The notes beneath the pieces are model-generated. The model ran no database searches and was not told the DNA's origin. It saw only the letters and a program-made list of their open reading frames with translations. 64,000 nucleotides of DNA from Thioclava sediminum. Lineage in GTDB: Bacteria > Pseudomonadota > Alphaproteobacteria > Rhodobacterales > Rhodobacteraceae. The translations under genes were made by a program, and so were the position numbers. The stretch is from NCBI RefSeq assembly GCF_002020355.1, contig NZ_MPZV01000001.1, positions 620,001 to 684,000 of the forward strand. Direction: 5' to 3'. Of this stretch, positions 9,801 through 24,800 are shown in pieces (within the stretch, counting starts at the first letter, position 1; each line of letters opens with the position of its first letter).

Positions 9801-12800
9801 GATCGTCGCCCGCGCCGCCATGCAGGAAGTCGTCGCCCAGACCGCCATAGATGATGTCGTCGGCATAGACCGGGTCCTGCAGCGGATCGTCGGTCTGGCC
9901 ATCGGCGGTCAGGAAGAAGGGCGTCAGGTTCACGGTCTTCTTCAGCGCCCCTTGGACGTTGATATCGGCCTGCTGGATCTTGCCCGGGGTCGAGATCGTC
10001 TGCGGGCTGACCGGCAGAACACCGTAGAGCGGCTCGCCATAGCCACGATCGTTGCGCGAGGTCCAGATCCGGCCATCGTCGCCCAGCACGCCATCCTGAC
10101 CGGTGCCGCCCGAGATCCAGTCATGGCCCCAGCCGCCGATCAGATCGTCGTCCTGACCTTCGCCATAGAGCACGTCATTGCCGCGCATGCCGTAGATCGC
10201 GTCGTCGCCGCCCTCGCCGTGGATCTCATCCGCGCCGCCATTGTCGGCCAGCGCAGCCGCGCCCCAGACATCCGGGCCGCCGGTGTGATAATCGAGCAGC
10301 TCGACCGCGCGCACCACCAGCCAAGCGTCGGAATGATCTGCGCCGCCGATGACGGTGCCCGAGGCCCGCGCCGGATCGAGCGTGTCGTAGTTGAAGCCAA
10401 GGAAGCCGGTCGCACCGACCAGACGCAGGATGCGGCCATTGTCTCCAAGGATCACATCGGCGTCGCGAGCATGGGCGTTGGCGCCGCTCTGACCGTAATC
10501 GTTGCGGCTCAGCGTCACCGGATCACCCTGCCCACCGAAGAGCATATCGGCGCCGTCGGGACGGAAGGTCTCATCGACATTCACCGTTGCCAGCAGATCG
10601 AGGCTGAAGCCCTCGCCGGTCGCGCGCGCATCATGGATGTAGAGATCCGAGGAGCCGCCGATGATGTCGTCCTGACCCAGCCCGCCGAAGACGATGTCGT
10701 TGCCGCCATTGGCCTCGATATAGTCGTCGCCGTCGCGCGCCGCGTCGATGCTGCGGGTCGGGTTCACGCTGAGCGTGCCGTCGGCGAGGCGCGTGGCGTA
10801 GCCGTCATCGGTTGCGTCATAGGCGGTGGTGAGTGCAAGGCCGCGGAAGGTGGCCGAGCCGTCGCCCTGGATCGCATCGTCGCCGAGCTGGCCGAAGATC
10901 ACGTCGTCATCCGCGCCGCCTGCGAGGTAATCCGCACCGTAGAGGTCGGTCCGGTTGGCCTCTATCGCGTCGGTGTGGTCGAAGAGGGCGATCAGCCGCT
11001 CTTCCACGCCGGTCGGGTTGGTCTGTGCCGTCGTCCCTGCGTTCGAGCCGGTGCCGTCATCGGCAGCGTCATAGATCGTCAGCGTGCCATCGGCGAGCAT
11101 CCGGAAGCGCAGGCTCTCGGCCGCGTCGGTGCGGATAACGATGCCATTGTCGCCAAGGATCACGTCGTTATCGGTCGCGTTCGGGTCGAGCGCCTGCGCG
11201 TCCAGATCGAACCAGGCGCTGATCACCGGGCGATCCTCGAACAGCACCGCACCGTTGCCGTCGATACGGTCCGCACCATCATCGCCGCCCGGACGGTTAT
11301 GGCCGCCGATCAGGTCGTCGTCGCCATTGCCGCCATAGATCACGTCGGCGCCCTGCTGACCCAGCACGATATCCGCGCCATCCTCGGCGAAGATTATGTC
11401 GCGCCCGCCGCCGTCCAACTCGCTGCGCAGGATCGAGTAGAAGTCGAACTGCGTGGTCAACTCGGTCAGGTTCAGCGGCAGCAGGTCGGCATCCACGCCA
11501 CCGCCCGGCTGCGCGACGATCCGACCGTGATCGCCGAAGACCAGATCGTTGCCCGCACCCGCGAAGATCGTGTCATCCGCCGTGCCGCCGATGATGAAGT
11601 CGCGGCCCGCGCCGGTGGCGATCAGATCGTTGCCGCCGATCATCGCACCGGTGTCAGTATAGCGATCCTCGGTCGTCGCGATTTCGTCGATATCGGTTGC
11701 GTCATTGTCGAGGCCGACCCAGTCGATGAAGCCGGTATCGCCGATCACGATATTGCCCGCGTCATGCAGCGTGGCAGACGTGTCAGTCGCGGCATAGACC
11801 TCGTCGATCTTCAGGTTGATCGCATCGCCGCCAGCCCCGCCGAGCACGATATCGTAGCCGATGCCCGCAATGATCACGTCATCGCCACCAACCTCGGGCG
11901 CGGTGGTCTCGATCAGGCCCAGCGTGATTGCTTGGGTGCCGAAGCGCGGCGCGTTGTCCTCGGCGGCCACGATCCGACCGTTGTCGCCCAGCACGATATT
12001 GTCGCCTTGGCTCGCGTTCACGTAATCGCCCGAGATGACGGTCTCGCCATCACCCCAATCGACGCTCAGAGCCCCGCCGTCGACACCCGCGATGACGATG
12101 TCGTCGCCGCCGCCGGTCACGATCCAGTCGGCCCCGCCGATCGCCTCGGCGGTCGAGGCGATCTCGTCGATGTCGGACGCATCGCCATCGGCTTTGACCC
12201 AGTCGATATAGCCGTTGTCGCCAAGGACGATATTGCCCGCGTCGCGCAGGGTCGCATCGCCCACGGCCACGTCATAGACCTCGCCCTCGGCCACGCGGAT
12301 CACGTCACCCGCCGTGCCGCCCAGCACAATGTCGAAGCCGATGCCCGCAAGGATCACGTCATCGCCGCCGATCGCGGGCGTGGTCGTCTCGATCCGGCCC
12401 AGAGTAATCGGCTGCGTGCCGAAGCGCGGCGCATCATCCGTCGCGGCCACGATCCGGCCGTTATCGCCCAGCACGATATTGTCGCCCTGGCCTGCGTCGA
12501 CATAGTCGCCCGCGATCTGTTGCCCTTCCGCGAGGATCGTCGCGGCGATGGTTTCGCGGTCGCGCGAGCGGGTGCCGTCGATCAGCGCGTCGATGATCGT
12601 CTCGCCATCTTCGCCTGCGAGCACGATATCGTCGCCCAGACCCGTCACGATCCGGTCGGAGCCGCCATAGGTCTCGGCGGTGGTGGCGATCTCATCGATA
12701 TCGGTGCTGTCACCATCAGCCGAGACATAGTCGATAAAGCCGCTGTCGCCGATCACGATATCCATGCCGCTATCGGTCGCGCCGTCGGTGGTGATCGTGT

Positions 12801-15800
12801 CGCCGTTGACGCCGCCCAGCACGATATCGTCGCCGCCAAGCGTGGTGATCGTGTCGGCGCCGCCGATGGTCGGGTCGATCGTGTAGATCAGGGTCGGCGC
12901 GACATCGGTGCCGTCATTGACGTGATCCGGGCCGCCCGAGCCGAGCTTGAGCGCATAGCCCGTGCCATCCGCGGTGAGGTAGTCGATCCGGCCGCGATCA
13001 CCGAAGACGATGTCATTCGCGAGACCCGAGGTGATGCGGTCATCGCCCTGCCCGCCGAAGATGATCAGCGGCAGCGTGCTGAGGGCTGCATCGACGATGT
13101 CGTCATCGGCGAATTCCAGATAGTCGCGGGCATAGCCCCAATCGGGCGCGTAATTCGCATCATGCGGGCCTTGGGTGTTGAGGACGAAGGCCCCGTCCTC
13201 GCCCGCCTGCAGATCGACAGTCACATCGTCATTGCCGAGGCCAGTGTTCAGAACCGTCAGCTCGCGGCCGCCTTCGATGTCACGCGCATGGGTGCCGTCG
13301 ATGGCGATCGCATCGGCGCCGAAGCCGGTCCAGTAGGTGATGCCGCCGAGGAAGTTGCCCGCCGCATCCGCGCCATAGGTGATCGGCGCGGGCGCGATGC
13401 CGACGACGAAGATCTCGTTGACGCTCGACAACTCGGTATCGTCGCCCCAGGCGGCGGCGGCTGCCAGCGCGGCATCGCGGTCATCGGTGATCTCGGCGCG
13501 GAGATCGGTGGTGCCGTCGCCCTGCACCGTCGCCTCATCCGAGATCATCAGCTTGTGGCGGCCGGTGCCCGCTTCGATGTTGAGCATGCCTTCGATGTTC
13601 AGCAGATGCCCGGTCAGGAAGGTCGTGTCGGTGTCGAGCCCGAAGCCTGCCTCGGAGGAGACATAGATCCGCTCGTCACCCGCGCCAAGGTTCAGCGTCG
13701 TATGGGCGGTGGTGCCGCGGACGTTGATCACATCGTTGCCCGCGCCCATGCCGATCTCGAGATATTCGACACCGTAGTAATCGACACCGTCCATCCGCGT
13801 CTCGAGCTTGGCCAGATCGGTCTGGATGCCCAGCGGGCCGAGCAGATAGTCGAGCGCCGGGTCGCCGCCATTGACCGTGACCGAGATCCGCTCGCCCGAG
13901 CGCGAGGTGATCACCAGCACCGTGCCCTCGACATGGGCGATGATGTTCGGACCCTGCGCATCCATGATCTGGGCTGCCAGCGCCGCCGCCACATCCGCCG
14001 CCGTGTCGCCGGCCAGCGCGGTATAGGCGAAGCTCGACAGTGCGAAGTCACCCGGGAAGGCGTCGTCGAAGAGCGGCGTCGCCAGATCGGTCAGATCGAT
14101 CGTGAAGGTGTCGCCCGCGCTCGGCTCGGCGATATCGATGCGCGCCTCCAGCACATCGCCGGTCAGGCCGCGCGTATCGACAGCCTCGACCGTGGTCTGG
14201 GCCAGCGCGCCCTGGAAGGTCAGGTAGATCGTGTCGCCGAAGCGGTCGACCGCGAAGTTCTTCGTGTAGGGCAGGAACGGACGGCTGTTATTCGGGTTCA
14301 GGATCGGCTCGAGGATCGCGGCGATCTCTTCGGCCGTCGCGTCATAGGCGATCGGGTCGGAGATGCGCAGATCCATGTTGCCCAGCACATCCGGCACCAT
14401 GAAGGCCAGCGTGAAGGTCCCGCCCTCGGCCGCGATGGTGATCGCCTGCATCTGGTTCAGGCCCGGATCGGTGGTGCCCTTGATGACTTCGGTGACCTCT
14501 ATATTGGCGGTGGTGTTCGCATCGCTGGTGATCCCGCTCGCATCGACGATCAGGTCGGGCAGATCGACGCCACCGGTCGGGCCGCCGAAGATGACGGTGT
14601 AGATGTAGCCGCTATCGGTCGCCTCGACGCTCACCTCGGCATCGGTGCCGTAATCGGCAAAGACCGTATCGATCGACGCTTTCATCGCCGCGGCATCCGC
14701 GTCGAAGGCCACCGTGACCGGCGTGCCATCCGGCAGAGCCAGCGTGAAGCTGCCGCCGGTGCCGCGGGTCTCGATCTGGATACGCTCGGCCACCGAGGGC
14801 ATATCGAGCCCGGCCACGCGCGCGCCATCCAGCACGAGGACATTGTCGTTCAGGTCGGCGCTGTCATCGAGGAACAGACGGTCATTCTCGCCCGCGCCCA
14901 TATCGACGATCAGCAGGCCGGTGATCTGGTCGACCACGCCCTGATCGGAGCCGACATAGACCTGATCGTCGCCATTGCCGGTGCGGATGATCGTGTGACC
15001 GGCAGTGGTCTTCACATAGATCACGTCATTGCCGTCGGCGCTGTCGATGATGGTCTTGCCGCGATGGGTGCTCTCGACCGTGAAGGTATCCACATTGCGA
15101 CCCAGACGGATGTCGACCACTTCGAGGCCAGTATAGCTGACACCGCCCGCGATCAGCTCGCCGCCGATATAGGTGTCGCCGCCCATGCCCAGACCCGAGA
15201 GATGGTTTTCGGTCAGCACGCCGCTGTCGATGGCCGGGCTCTCGTTGTTGAAGACGGTGAGCGTGTCGATCTGCTCGGCCTCGTCCACGCGCAGGTTCGG
15301 ATTGACCGGCGCATAGGTGATGAGCGCACCCGGATCGGTGTCGAAGTCGGCGGGCGGCGTGCTTTCCAGCACCATCTGGCTGCCCGAGACGACCGGCGCA
15401 TAGACCGAGGAAATCCGCGCCGCCAACCCTTGGGTGACCGAGCCGAAGCTGCCATCGGAGGTGACCGAAGCCGGCGTGGCCGCACCGTTGATCGTCAGCG
15501 CCCAGCTCGCGCCGCTCACCGGCGGCTGGATCAGGTGGAACGCGGCCGTGGTCCAGTGGATATTCGCGTCGTTATAGAGGCTCTGCACCGGCGCGCCGCC
15601 GATGTTCGAGGTCAGACCCGCATAGGTGGTCACCGCGATGTCGAAGGCGGCTGCATCGGCGCGCTTCACATGCAGGCGGGTCTCGCCCAGCAGGTTCACC
15701 GTCGCCACCGCTTCATATTCGGCCGAAGCGTCGATCAGCGCGGCCAGTTCGCGCAGCACGATCGAGCGGTAGGCGTGCTCGGTATCCGGCGTGTAGCTGA

Positions 15801-18800
15801 AATCGGTGCCATCGAGCGTCACGGTCACGGTCTCGAACGCGGTCACGTCGCCCGCCAGATCGACCGAGGCCGTCAGCCAGTCGATCAGTGCCAGATCGCT
15901 TTGATCGGGGGTGCCGAAGAACCAGACATAGCCCGCCTCGACCGCATCCTGCATGCCGACCATCAGCGTAAGCGTCATGCCCGCATCGTTGACGAGCGAG
16001 AGGATGTCTTCCGAGACGCTCGCGACATCGACACGGCCGCTCAGCGTGCCCTCGGGGTCGATGGTCGCGATATCGTAGATCGTGGCGGTGTCGTTGATGC
16101 GCGGATCGAAGCCCGGACGCTCGCCGTAATCGCCGTTCACATGGGTCAGCTCTTCGGGATCGATGGTGATCACCGTGCCGCCACCGGTCACCGTCCCGGT
16201 CACGCCATCGGCGAGCGGAATGTTCGTCTCGCCCGGCAGCAGCACCGGCACGCGCAGCGACACGTCGGTATCGCTCTCGCCGCCGATGATCGAGACCGGG
16301 CCGCGGATCGAATTCACACGGTCATTGAAGGCGCCGAAGACCTGCGCGTCGCCACCATCCACGATCGTATCGTCGATCGCAATCACGGTGACCTGCTGCG
16401 GGGTCATCCAGTTGGTTGCATCGAATTCGACGAATTGACGCGCCGCGATCTCGCCGGCCTTCTGGCCGCTGACCGAGGCCGAGGCCGCATAATCCGCCGC
16501 CGGGTCGGCCAGTTCGCGGATCGAGATCACGCGCCCGTCGACGATCACCTCATAGGCGCGCGGATCGCCATTCGCGGTGGCCGCATCATTCGCGAGATTG
16601 ATCTGGGCACCCAGCGCGGCAGCGATGTTCGACAGCGACTGCCCGGCGCTAACGGTATGCCAGAAGCTCTGGCCGTCGAAGTTGACCGTCCAGACCTCGC
16701 CCGCCGTGGGCACGCCCATCATCTCGAATTCGAGGACATTGGCGAAGTTGAAGTCCTGCACGGTGCGGGTGTCGATGCTGCCCTGGCTGTCGCCCGCGAT
16801 GCCGACCTCGACGAAGAAGCGGGTGAAGCTCGCGCTGGCATCGACCGAGATTTCGATCGCGCCATCGGCGGTGAGCGTGGCGTTGTAGCCCGTGACGCCA
16901 TTGATCGCGGCGATCAGGCCCGCAGCAACCGCATCCAGATCGTCGCCCGCCTGAACTGTGTAGCCGACCGTCTGGGCGCCAGCGCGCAGGGCCACATCGT
17001 TGAACAGGGTGACCTGCCAGGTCTCACCTTCGACCGCCTCCCCTGCCAGCGACAGGGCTGCAAGCGGCGCTGCGACCTGAACCTGCACGAGTTCGTTCTC
17101 GCCGAAGTTCGCATCCGCGTTGAACGCCTCTTGCGAATTGTAAGTACGGGTCGGCAGCGGGGTCACATCGACGCGGACGGTGTTGTCGCCGCTCAGCGCA
17201 CCGGTCAGCACGACCGAGAAGCTGTCCACGACCTGCACATCGCCCGGCGCACGCTCGGCCAGATCGGTCGAGCCGCCGGTCTGGATGATCTCCACCGTCG
17301 GCGCGTCGTCATCGAGCACGGTGACGTCGAGCGGCGCGGGCGCGAGATTGTCGCCGTTGCTGCCCACGACATAGCTGTAGGGCGTGAACTGCTGCGCGAG
17401 TTCGGCATTGGTGATGTTGGTACCGATCTCATAGGCGAGGCTCGTGCCCTCGGGGATCACGATCGGGGTCAGCGGCGCCGCGAAGGCGATGCGGGCAAGC
17501 TGCCAATGGGTCTGCGACTTCACCGCATCCGCGCTGACATAGAGGCCGCCGGTCCGGGTGTTCGCCGCGTCGGGGCTCGTCTTGCGCAGCACTTCGATCG
17601 AGAAGGCCTCAATGCCGCCCGCGCCCGGGGTGCGGAAGATGAAGATCTCGCCCAGATCGTAGCTCGGCGGCGTCAGGCTCGCATCGCTCGCGATCGCGAT
17701 CGAGGCGTCATCGCTATCGAGCGGCAGCAGCGAGAAGGCCGTGGCCGAGGTCAGCGTGATCGCGCCATTGGCATCGACCACCGCCGTGATCCCGAGATTG
17801 GCGGCGTTGATCTGCGCCGCGAGTTCTTCGGAGATGCCCGCGATCCCGCCCAGCTCGTCGCCCGATTGCGAGGTGTAGCTGATGAGCTGACCATCGACGA
17901 GGATGGTCCAGGTCTTCGCCCCGGCATTGGAGTAGATCGCGCCTTCGACCGAGGGCAGCAGCGTCGCTTGCAGATAACCCGCCGAGGCCGAGTAATCGGC
18001 GCCCGCGAATTGCGCGACCAGCTTGTTGACGATATCGCTCATGGTGTCGCCGAACTCGGCGGTCGCCTGAACCTGCAGCCCGTCGAGCTTGATGATCCAG
18101 GTCGCGCCATCGACCAGCGTGCCATCGGCGGCGAGCGTGCCGTCGGCCAGCGACGCGCCGAGGCGGAAGGCCACGATGTCATAGGCGCGCTTGCTGGTGG
18201 CCGCATCGACGCTCAGTTCATCGCTCGAGAACTCGAACGCGTCGCCCGAGATCGAGACATAGATGTCGCCGGTGGGCGTGAAGAGATAGCCGGACGCAGG
18301 ATCGCTGGTCTCGATCAGGAGCTTGAAGGAGACGCCCGCCGCTGCCGCGATGCTGCGCGTGGCACCCGTGCCCGTCATCGTCGCAGCCTGCTCGGCGTCG
18401 GCGTTCACCAGCGTCGCGAAGGCATCTGCGATATCCGCGGCGGTGGCGGTCTGATCGAGGCGCGCATCGACCACGATCGTGCCCTCGGTCACGGTCGAGA
18501 GGTCCGCCACCACTTCGCCGATCCCGACACCGACCACATAGTCGATGCCGCCCAGCGTGAGCGTGTAGATCTCGGCCACGGCCGTATTCGGGCGCAGGAT
18601 CGTCAGATCGGCAGCGGTATAGAGCACCTCGGCGCTGCGCGGCTGGCTGATATCGCGGTTGATATTCGCCGCGACCCCGCCGGCCACATCCGCATAGGTC
18701 GCACCGAGGAAGGCGTCGCGCGTGTCTTCGAAGATCGTGGGCTGGATGCGGGCGTAATGCACACCCTCGTCGGCGCTGTCGTTCACCGCGGTGATCGTCA

Positions 18801-21800
18801 CGAATTTCGCGGTGTTCCAATCCGAGCCGTCGAAGTTCACGACATTCGAGGACAGCGTCACATTTCCATCGACCGCGAAGTTCACCTGCACCGGGCCGGT
18901 CGGCGCGCGGCTCAGCATCACGGCGAAGCGGTCATTCGCGGCAAGCGCTGCGGCCTCGGCCACGATGGTGTCGCCCGCGAGATCGATGGCCGAGGAATTG
19001 TCGACCGGGAAGATCAGCAGCTCGGCCACTTCATCGTCGATCACGTCGACCAGCATGTTCGGCACGGCGAGATTGTCGAAGCCGGTATCGTCGGCGCGGC
19101 TGTCGCCCTCGGTCACGGTATGGCGCAGTTGAACGATGCCGCGACCCTCTGCCACCAGATCGTTGATCGCAGTGACGGTCACGTATTGCGGCGTATCCCA
19201 GTTGGCCGCCGTGAAGTGCAGCACCGTGCCCGAGGCCGAGCCGTTGACCAGCACGCCCTCGGCGCCCGCGGCCACATCGCCCTCAGTGCCCAGCGTCGGC
19301 GAGATCGTGATGTAGACGTCTTCGTCCGGCGCGCGCGACAGAGCGATCGCGTAGCGGGTGACCGACATGGTCGGATCGGCAGTCGCGGCCTCGAAGACGC
19401 GCAGCACGCTGGAGCCCGCCTCGCCATCGGCGTTGAAGAAGACCAGATCGGGCGCGTCATTGTCCTTGATCTGCGAGACCGGATCCTGCGCCCAGATCGC
19501 CTGATAGCGCGGATCGGTGCTGTCGACCGTGGTCTGGATCAACCCGCTGTGACCGTTGAGACCGTTCGACACGACGGTGATCGCGCCGCCCTCGGTGACA
19601 CCGTCGAGATCGGAGCCGCCAAGGTTCACGCTATCCGAGCCCAGACCGCCCACGATCTCCAGCAGCACGCCCTCGGAGGTGCTCTCGATGAAGAAGGTGT
19701 CGTTGCCCTGCAGCGCGTCGACCACCAGCTTCTCCATCCCCGTGTAGGAGATGAAGAGCCCGCCGCCATAGACGCCGTCTTTGGTGATGACGTAGTCGTC
19801 GCCCATCTCGGTGCCGATCACGGTCATCGTGTCGAAGCCGTCCCCGCCATCGATCCGCACCGGCGCGTTCACCGCGTATTGGATGAAGTCGGCGCCCTGC
19901 CCGCCATTGATGTTGGTAAATGGCGCGGCCGGGTCGTTCGGGTCGACGCGAACGAAGGAGCGGACCTGGAACGTGTCGTCGTCGGCCTCGCCATAGAGGA
20001 ACAGTTCAGCCTTGTTGGAGTAGACGGTGAAGTTGTCCTCGCCGTCGCCGCCACGGATCGTGGTGTCGAAGCTGACGCCGTTCGACAGGAAGCCGACGGT
20101 GACCTGCGTGGTCTCGTAATAGTCGATGCCGCTCAGGCCGTTATAGGGATTCTGCTCGTCGCGGAAGGAGGCGAAGAGCTGGCCGATCTGGAACGTGTCG
20201 TCGCCCGCATCGCCGAAGGCCTGAACGCCCGCGAGCGTATCGTCGAAGACGAAGAGGTCATTACCCGCGCGCCCGAAGACCCGCAGATCGGCGTCGATGG
20301 CGGAGTTGTATTCCACCCGCTCGACCACGGTATTGAGGATGGTGCCGTCCTCGGCGATCGGCAGCGCCGCGACCACGCCCACATCGAGGTCCTGGTTGGC
20401 GCGGAACAGGAACAGGTCGCGCCCGTCCGTGCCGCGGATTTCGGCGCGGTCGATGCCGTCGAAGGCGGTGCCGGTGTCGAGGATGCGGATCGTGGAGTTG
20501 CCCGCGCTGGCCAGACCGATGTCATAGAGATCGCTGCCCGCCTGACCGTCGATATCCAGCTCGAACCCGTCGATGCCGTTGAGGAAGGTCTGGGTGCCGT
20601 CGGCGTAGTAGTTGACCTGCACCAGATCGTTGCCCGCACCGAGGTTGAGGAAGGTGCGGCCCGAGATCTTCTCGATGGTGATCGCATCCGAGGTGGCATC
20701 GCCGGTCGCGGTCTCGTCGCCGGTGTTCAGCGTGGTAAGACCCGCATGGGTATCGGAGACGTGGAAGCCGTTATTGCCGTTGCTGAGCGACAGCTCCAGT
20801 TCTTCGAAGCCCGCATAGACCACCCCCAGCGTCATGCCGAGACCGACGATCTCGGTGCCGCTGAGATAGCCACCCTGATCGGGCAGCGTGTCGCCCGCGT
20901 CGGACACGATCAGCGTGTCGCCATGGTTCACGATGGTGCCGTCGACCTCGTAGGTGACCGGATCGTTCGCGCCCGCATCGATCGTCAGGTAGCCGAAGAG
21001 GATCGCGTTCAGCGTGCCGTCATTGGCCAGCGGCGTGTCGGGGTCGTCATCGGTGACGGTGACCGCATCGTCGCCCGCGCCGGTGTCGATCGTGGTCGGG
21101 CCGTTGATCGCGAAGACCTTGATGATATCGGCGCCGTCGCGGGTCTCGAGCGTGGTCACGTCGCGCTTGCCGGTCGACTTGAGGGTGACGTCGTTCACAC
21201 CGTCGCCCAGATCGACATTGACGTTTTCGAGCGCGATGTAGCGGATGCCCGCAGTCGCAGCGGTGAAGCCATCCACGAAGATGAAGCCCTCGACCGCCGT
21301 GCGATCTTCCAGCCCGATCACCCCGGTGGTCGCGCCGGTATTGCCGCTGTCGTCGATGTTGAGCGTATCATTGCCACGATCTGCGAGGATCGGGCCGCTA
21401 TAGGTGTCATAGGCGTCGATCTGGATCAGCGCGGCGATGCCCGAGAGCGTGCCGCCCAGCGGGGCCGTGCCCGGCTCGGACGAGGCGGCGGAGCCGAGAT
21501 TGATCACGTCGTCGCCGATGCCGCTGTTGATGTAGATCGGCAGATCGGTCGCGGTGACCGCGATCACGTCGGCGCCTTCGCGGGTATCGACTTCGATCAC
21601 GTCGAGATTGGTGTGATCGATGCTGACGGCGGCCGCGCCCAGTACCTTGCCAGCCGCATTGGTGTAGCGCGAGGCGGCCATCAGGCCCACCGACATCGCG
21701 ACATAGTCGTCGCCCTGCGAGCCCAGATAGACCAGCTTGTCCGCGTCGGTGGTGCTGCTGTCGGTGATATGAACGGTGAAGCCCGAACCGAGCGGAGCCG

Positions 21801-24800
21801 CGATGATGTAATGCTCCAGATCGCCGCTCGCATCCGAGCCCGCATTGTCGAGCGTCACGGTGCCGTTGAAGGCGCTGACGCCGATGGCCAGACCGCCGAC
21901 CGTGACCGAGCCGCTCAGGTCGTTGACAACGAAGGTGTTGTTGACGCCGTCCCCGCCGGTCAGATCGACCGCCTCGAAGATACCGTTCAGACGCTCCACC
22001 GTGGTCTCGCCCGCGCCAATACCGGAGGCGCTCCACAGATCGGCGTCGCCCGGCACCATCGCGCCATCGGTCGTGCCGTCCGCATAGGCTGTGGAGCCGT
22101 CCGCCTGGAAGACTTTGCCGACGAGGAACAGGTTCTCGTAGAGGCCCATATCCTCGCCCGCGAAGACCTCGATCAGCGTGTCGGTCTCGTTCGCCTCGTC
22201 GGTGTCGCGGAAGACATCGAGCCCTTCGCCGCCCGTCACGGTATCCGAGCCCGCGCCGCCATCGATCACGTCGTTGAAGATCGAGCCGATGATCCGATCG
22301 TTGCCGCCCTCGCCTTCCAGCGTCAGCGCGATCAGGTCGTTGGTCAACGGCGTCGCGTTGGACGGGTCGCCTGCCGCCACGGCCGGGCCCGCAGTGATCT
22401 TGTCATTGCCGCCCGCCGCCGAGATGCGCAGCGTGTCGCCCTTGGCGCGGATCGTGTCGTCGAAGGTGACGGTCACGGTGCCGGTCGACCAGGCGGCGAC
22501 GAGGATGAATTCCTGATCGGCCACCGCGCCCGCCTTCAGCGTGAAGGTGTCGACGCCGCTGGTGCCGTTGAAGATCACCGCATCGGCCACACCATCGCTC
22601 GTGCCGTCGATCTCGGCCACGTCCTTCGCGGGATCGGCGGATTCCACGACCAGATCGTCGTCGATGCGCATGGTATTCAGATCGGTCTGGCCGAGCGGAT
22701 TGACCGTCAGCGTATCGGTGCCGCCGAGCAGATGGATGATCAGCCCCTCGACCCCGTCGGCCTCGAAGCCGCTGCCATCGGCGTCGAGCGCCTGCAGGAT
22801 GCCGGAGTCAGAGGGCTTCTGACCGATCGTGACCGTGTCGGGGTTCGCGGTGCCATAAAGCAGGATCGTGTCGGTGCCGCCGCCACCGTTGATCACCTCG
22901 ACGCCGTCGGAGGCGAGGCTGCGGAAGATGCGGTCATTGTCGCCGCCGCCGTTGATCGTGTTCGCGCCGCCGCGACCGTCGATCTCGTCCGCCCCGCCCT
23001 CGCCGTTGATCACATCCGCCGCCGCGCCGCCGATCAGGCGGTCCGCGCCGGTGCCGCCGTAGATCGTGGCGACGCCCGTGCCGTTTTGCAGCACCACGTC
23101 ATCGCCGCCGAGCGCGTAGATGGTGATCGGCACCAGCGCATCCGAGACGATCCGGTCATTCGCGCCCGAGCCGTAGATGATCGAGCCGACCGCGACGCCG
23201 CTGCCGATGCTGATCTGGTCGCCCAGATCGCCCGCAGTGCCGCCCTCGGAGGCCGAGTTGATCGTGACCTGTCCGTCGCCCTCGTAGGCCACGGTATCGA
23301 CACCCGCGCCGCCCACAAAGAGGATCGGCACGGCGACGCCGTCGCGCACGACCAGCAGGTCGTCGCCGGTGCCGCCATAGCCGCGGATTTCGTGGACGTG
23401 CTCGAAGACCTGCTCGCGGCCCGAATAGATCACGCGGATCGTCTGCGCGCCGTTCACGACCGGGGTGACGGCCTCGATGATATAGGTCTCGCCCTCTGTC
23501 GCTTCGCCGATGCCGCGCTTGGTATTCGCGTCGCCCATGTTCAGCACGAGGATCGTGGAGGTGTCATCCCAATCCTTGTAGGTGCCCGAATTGGTGTCGC
23601 CGTTCAGGTCGCCCGCGAGATAGATCGGGGTCGGGAATTCGACATAGCCCACGGTGAAGGACATGCTCACCGAGACCTTCACGAAGAGCACCTTCACGCT
23701 CGCACTGGCCGAGATCACGATCGGCACGCGGCCGGTGCCGGTCGCCGTGGCCGAGAAGCTGATCGAAACCGTGGCCCAGCTGATGTTGAAGGCGCGCAGC
23801 GAGACCGAGGCCGAGCCCGACACACCGAGCTTGTAGACATCCGCCGCATCGTCGAAGAGGTAATAGACCCGGATCGAGAAGTTGCCCGTCAGGCCGAAGC
23901 TATTCGAGCCCAGCACGAGGCGACCGCTCAGCGAGAGGTCGAAATAGCCCTTCGAGTTGAACCAGCCGTTCACGCTCATCGTGGCGAGACCGAAGAAGTC
24001 CATGCTCGCGTTGAAGTCCACGCGCCAGGCGTTGTCCGTGACCTCGATCCGGAACCCCGCTTCGAACTTGAGAACCTTCAGGAACTCGACCTTGCCGCTG
24101 AGATCGAGCACGAAGGAGTTGCGCTCCAGCACACGACCCGAGATCGTCACGTCGCGGCCGACGGTGTTGAGCATCAGTTTGCCGCTGGCCTCGATGTCGA
24201 TCACCAGCGCGATATTGGCGTTGATGCTGACATCCAGAAGCAGCGCGAGGCCGTCGAGTTCTCCAGTGCTGGAGTTGAAGAACAGCACCGCGCCGCCTGC
24301 GGCCGAGATGTTGAGCCCGGCTAGGCCGAAGGTCACGTCGAACTCGACGCGGAACTCGCTGGCATTGAGGCCGATATAAACGCGGCCCGAGGCGGTCGCG
24401 AGGCCAACGAAGTTGACCGAGCCTACGATCTCGAGGCTGAAGCCCGAGGCCACGGTGACCGAGATCGTGCTCTCCTGCCCGCTGGTATTGATGGTCGGGA
24501 TCTCCAGAGTGCGCGCGCTGGAGAAGGTGTTGAGCTGGAAGGTCGCGTCGCCAGTCACGGTGATGACGCTCGCGAGGTCGATATTGAGATCGATCTCGGC
24601 ATAGATCACCAGCCCGCCATCCGCGATCACGAGACCGCCGGTCAGACCGAACTCGGCCACGCCCACGAGCTTCGCCTGCACATCCAGCGTCGCGACCAGT
24701 TCGAAATCGGGCGCGGTGCCGATGCGGAAGGTGAAGACGCCCGTCAGTTCGATCACATCCGAGACGACCAGCGTGCCGGTGACCTTCAGGAACAGCCCGT

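Noticed and set aside
9200-13300. Regularly spaced repeats that might suggest a CRISPR array.
   Set aside because: The repeats are in frame, degenerate, encode Gly/Asp RTX-type units, and are not separated by unique spacers of constant length.
7372-24324. A 5,650-codon open frame on the plus strand and similar ones at 25003-30723, 34450-41106 and 41194-45621.
   Set aside because: They are exact codon-register antisense of the giant gene, with monotonous Asp/Arg/His/Val composition and no domain; lack of stops follows from avoidance of TTA, CTA and TCA in the sense gene.
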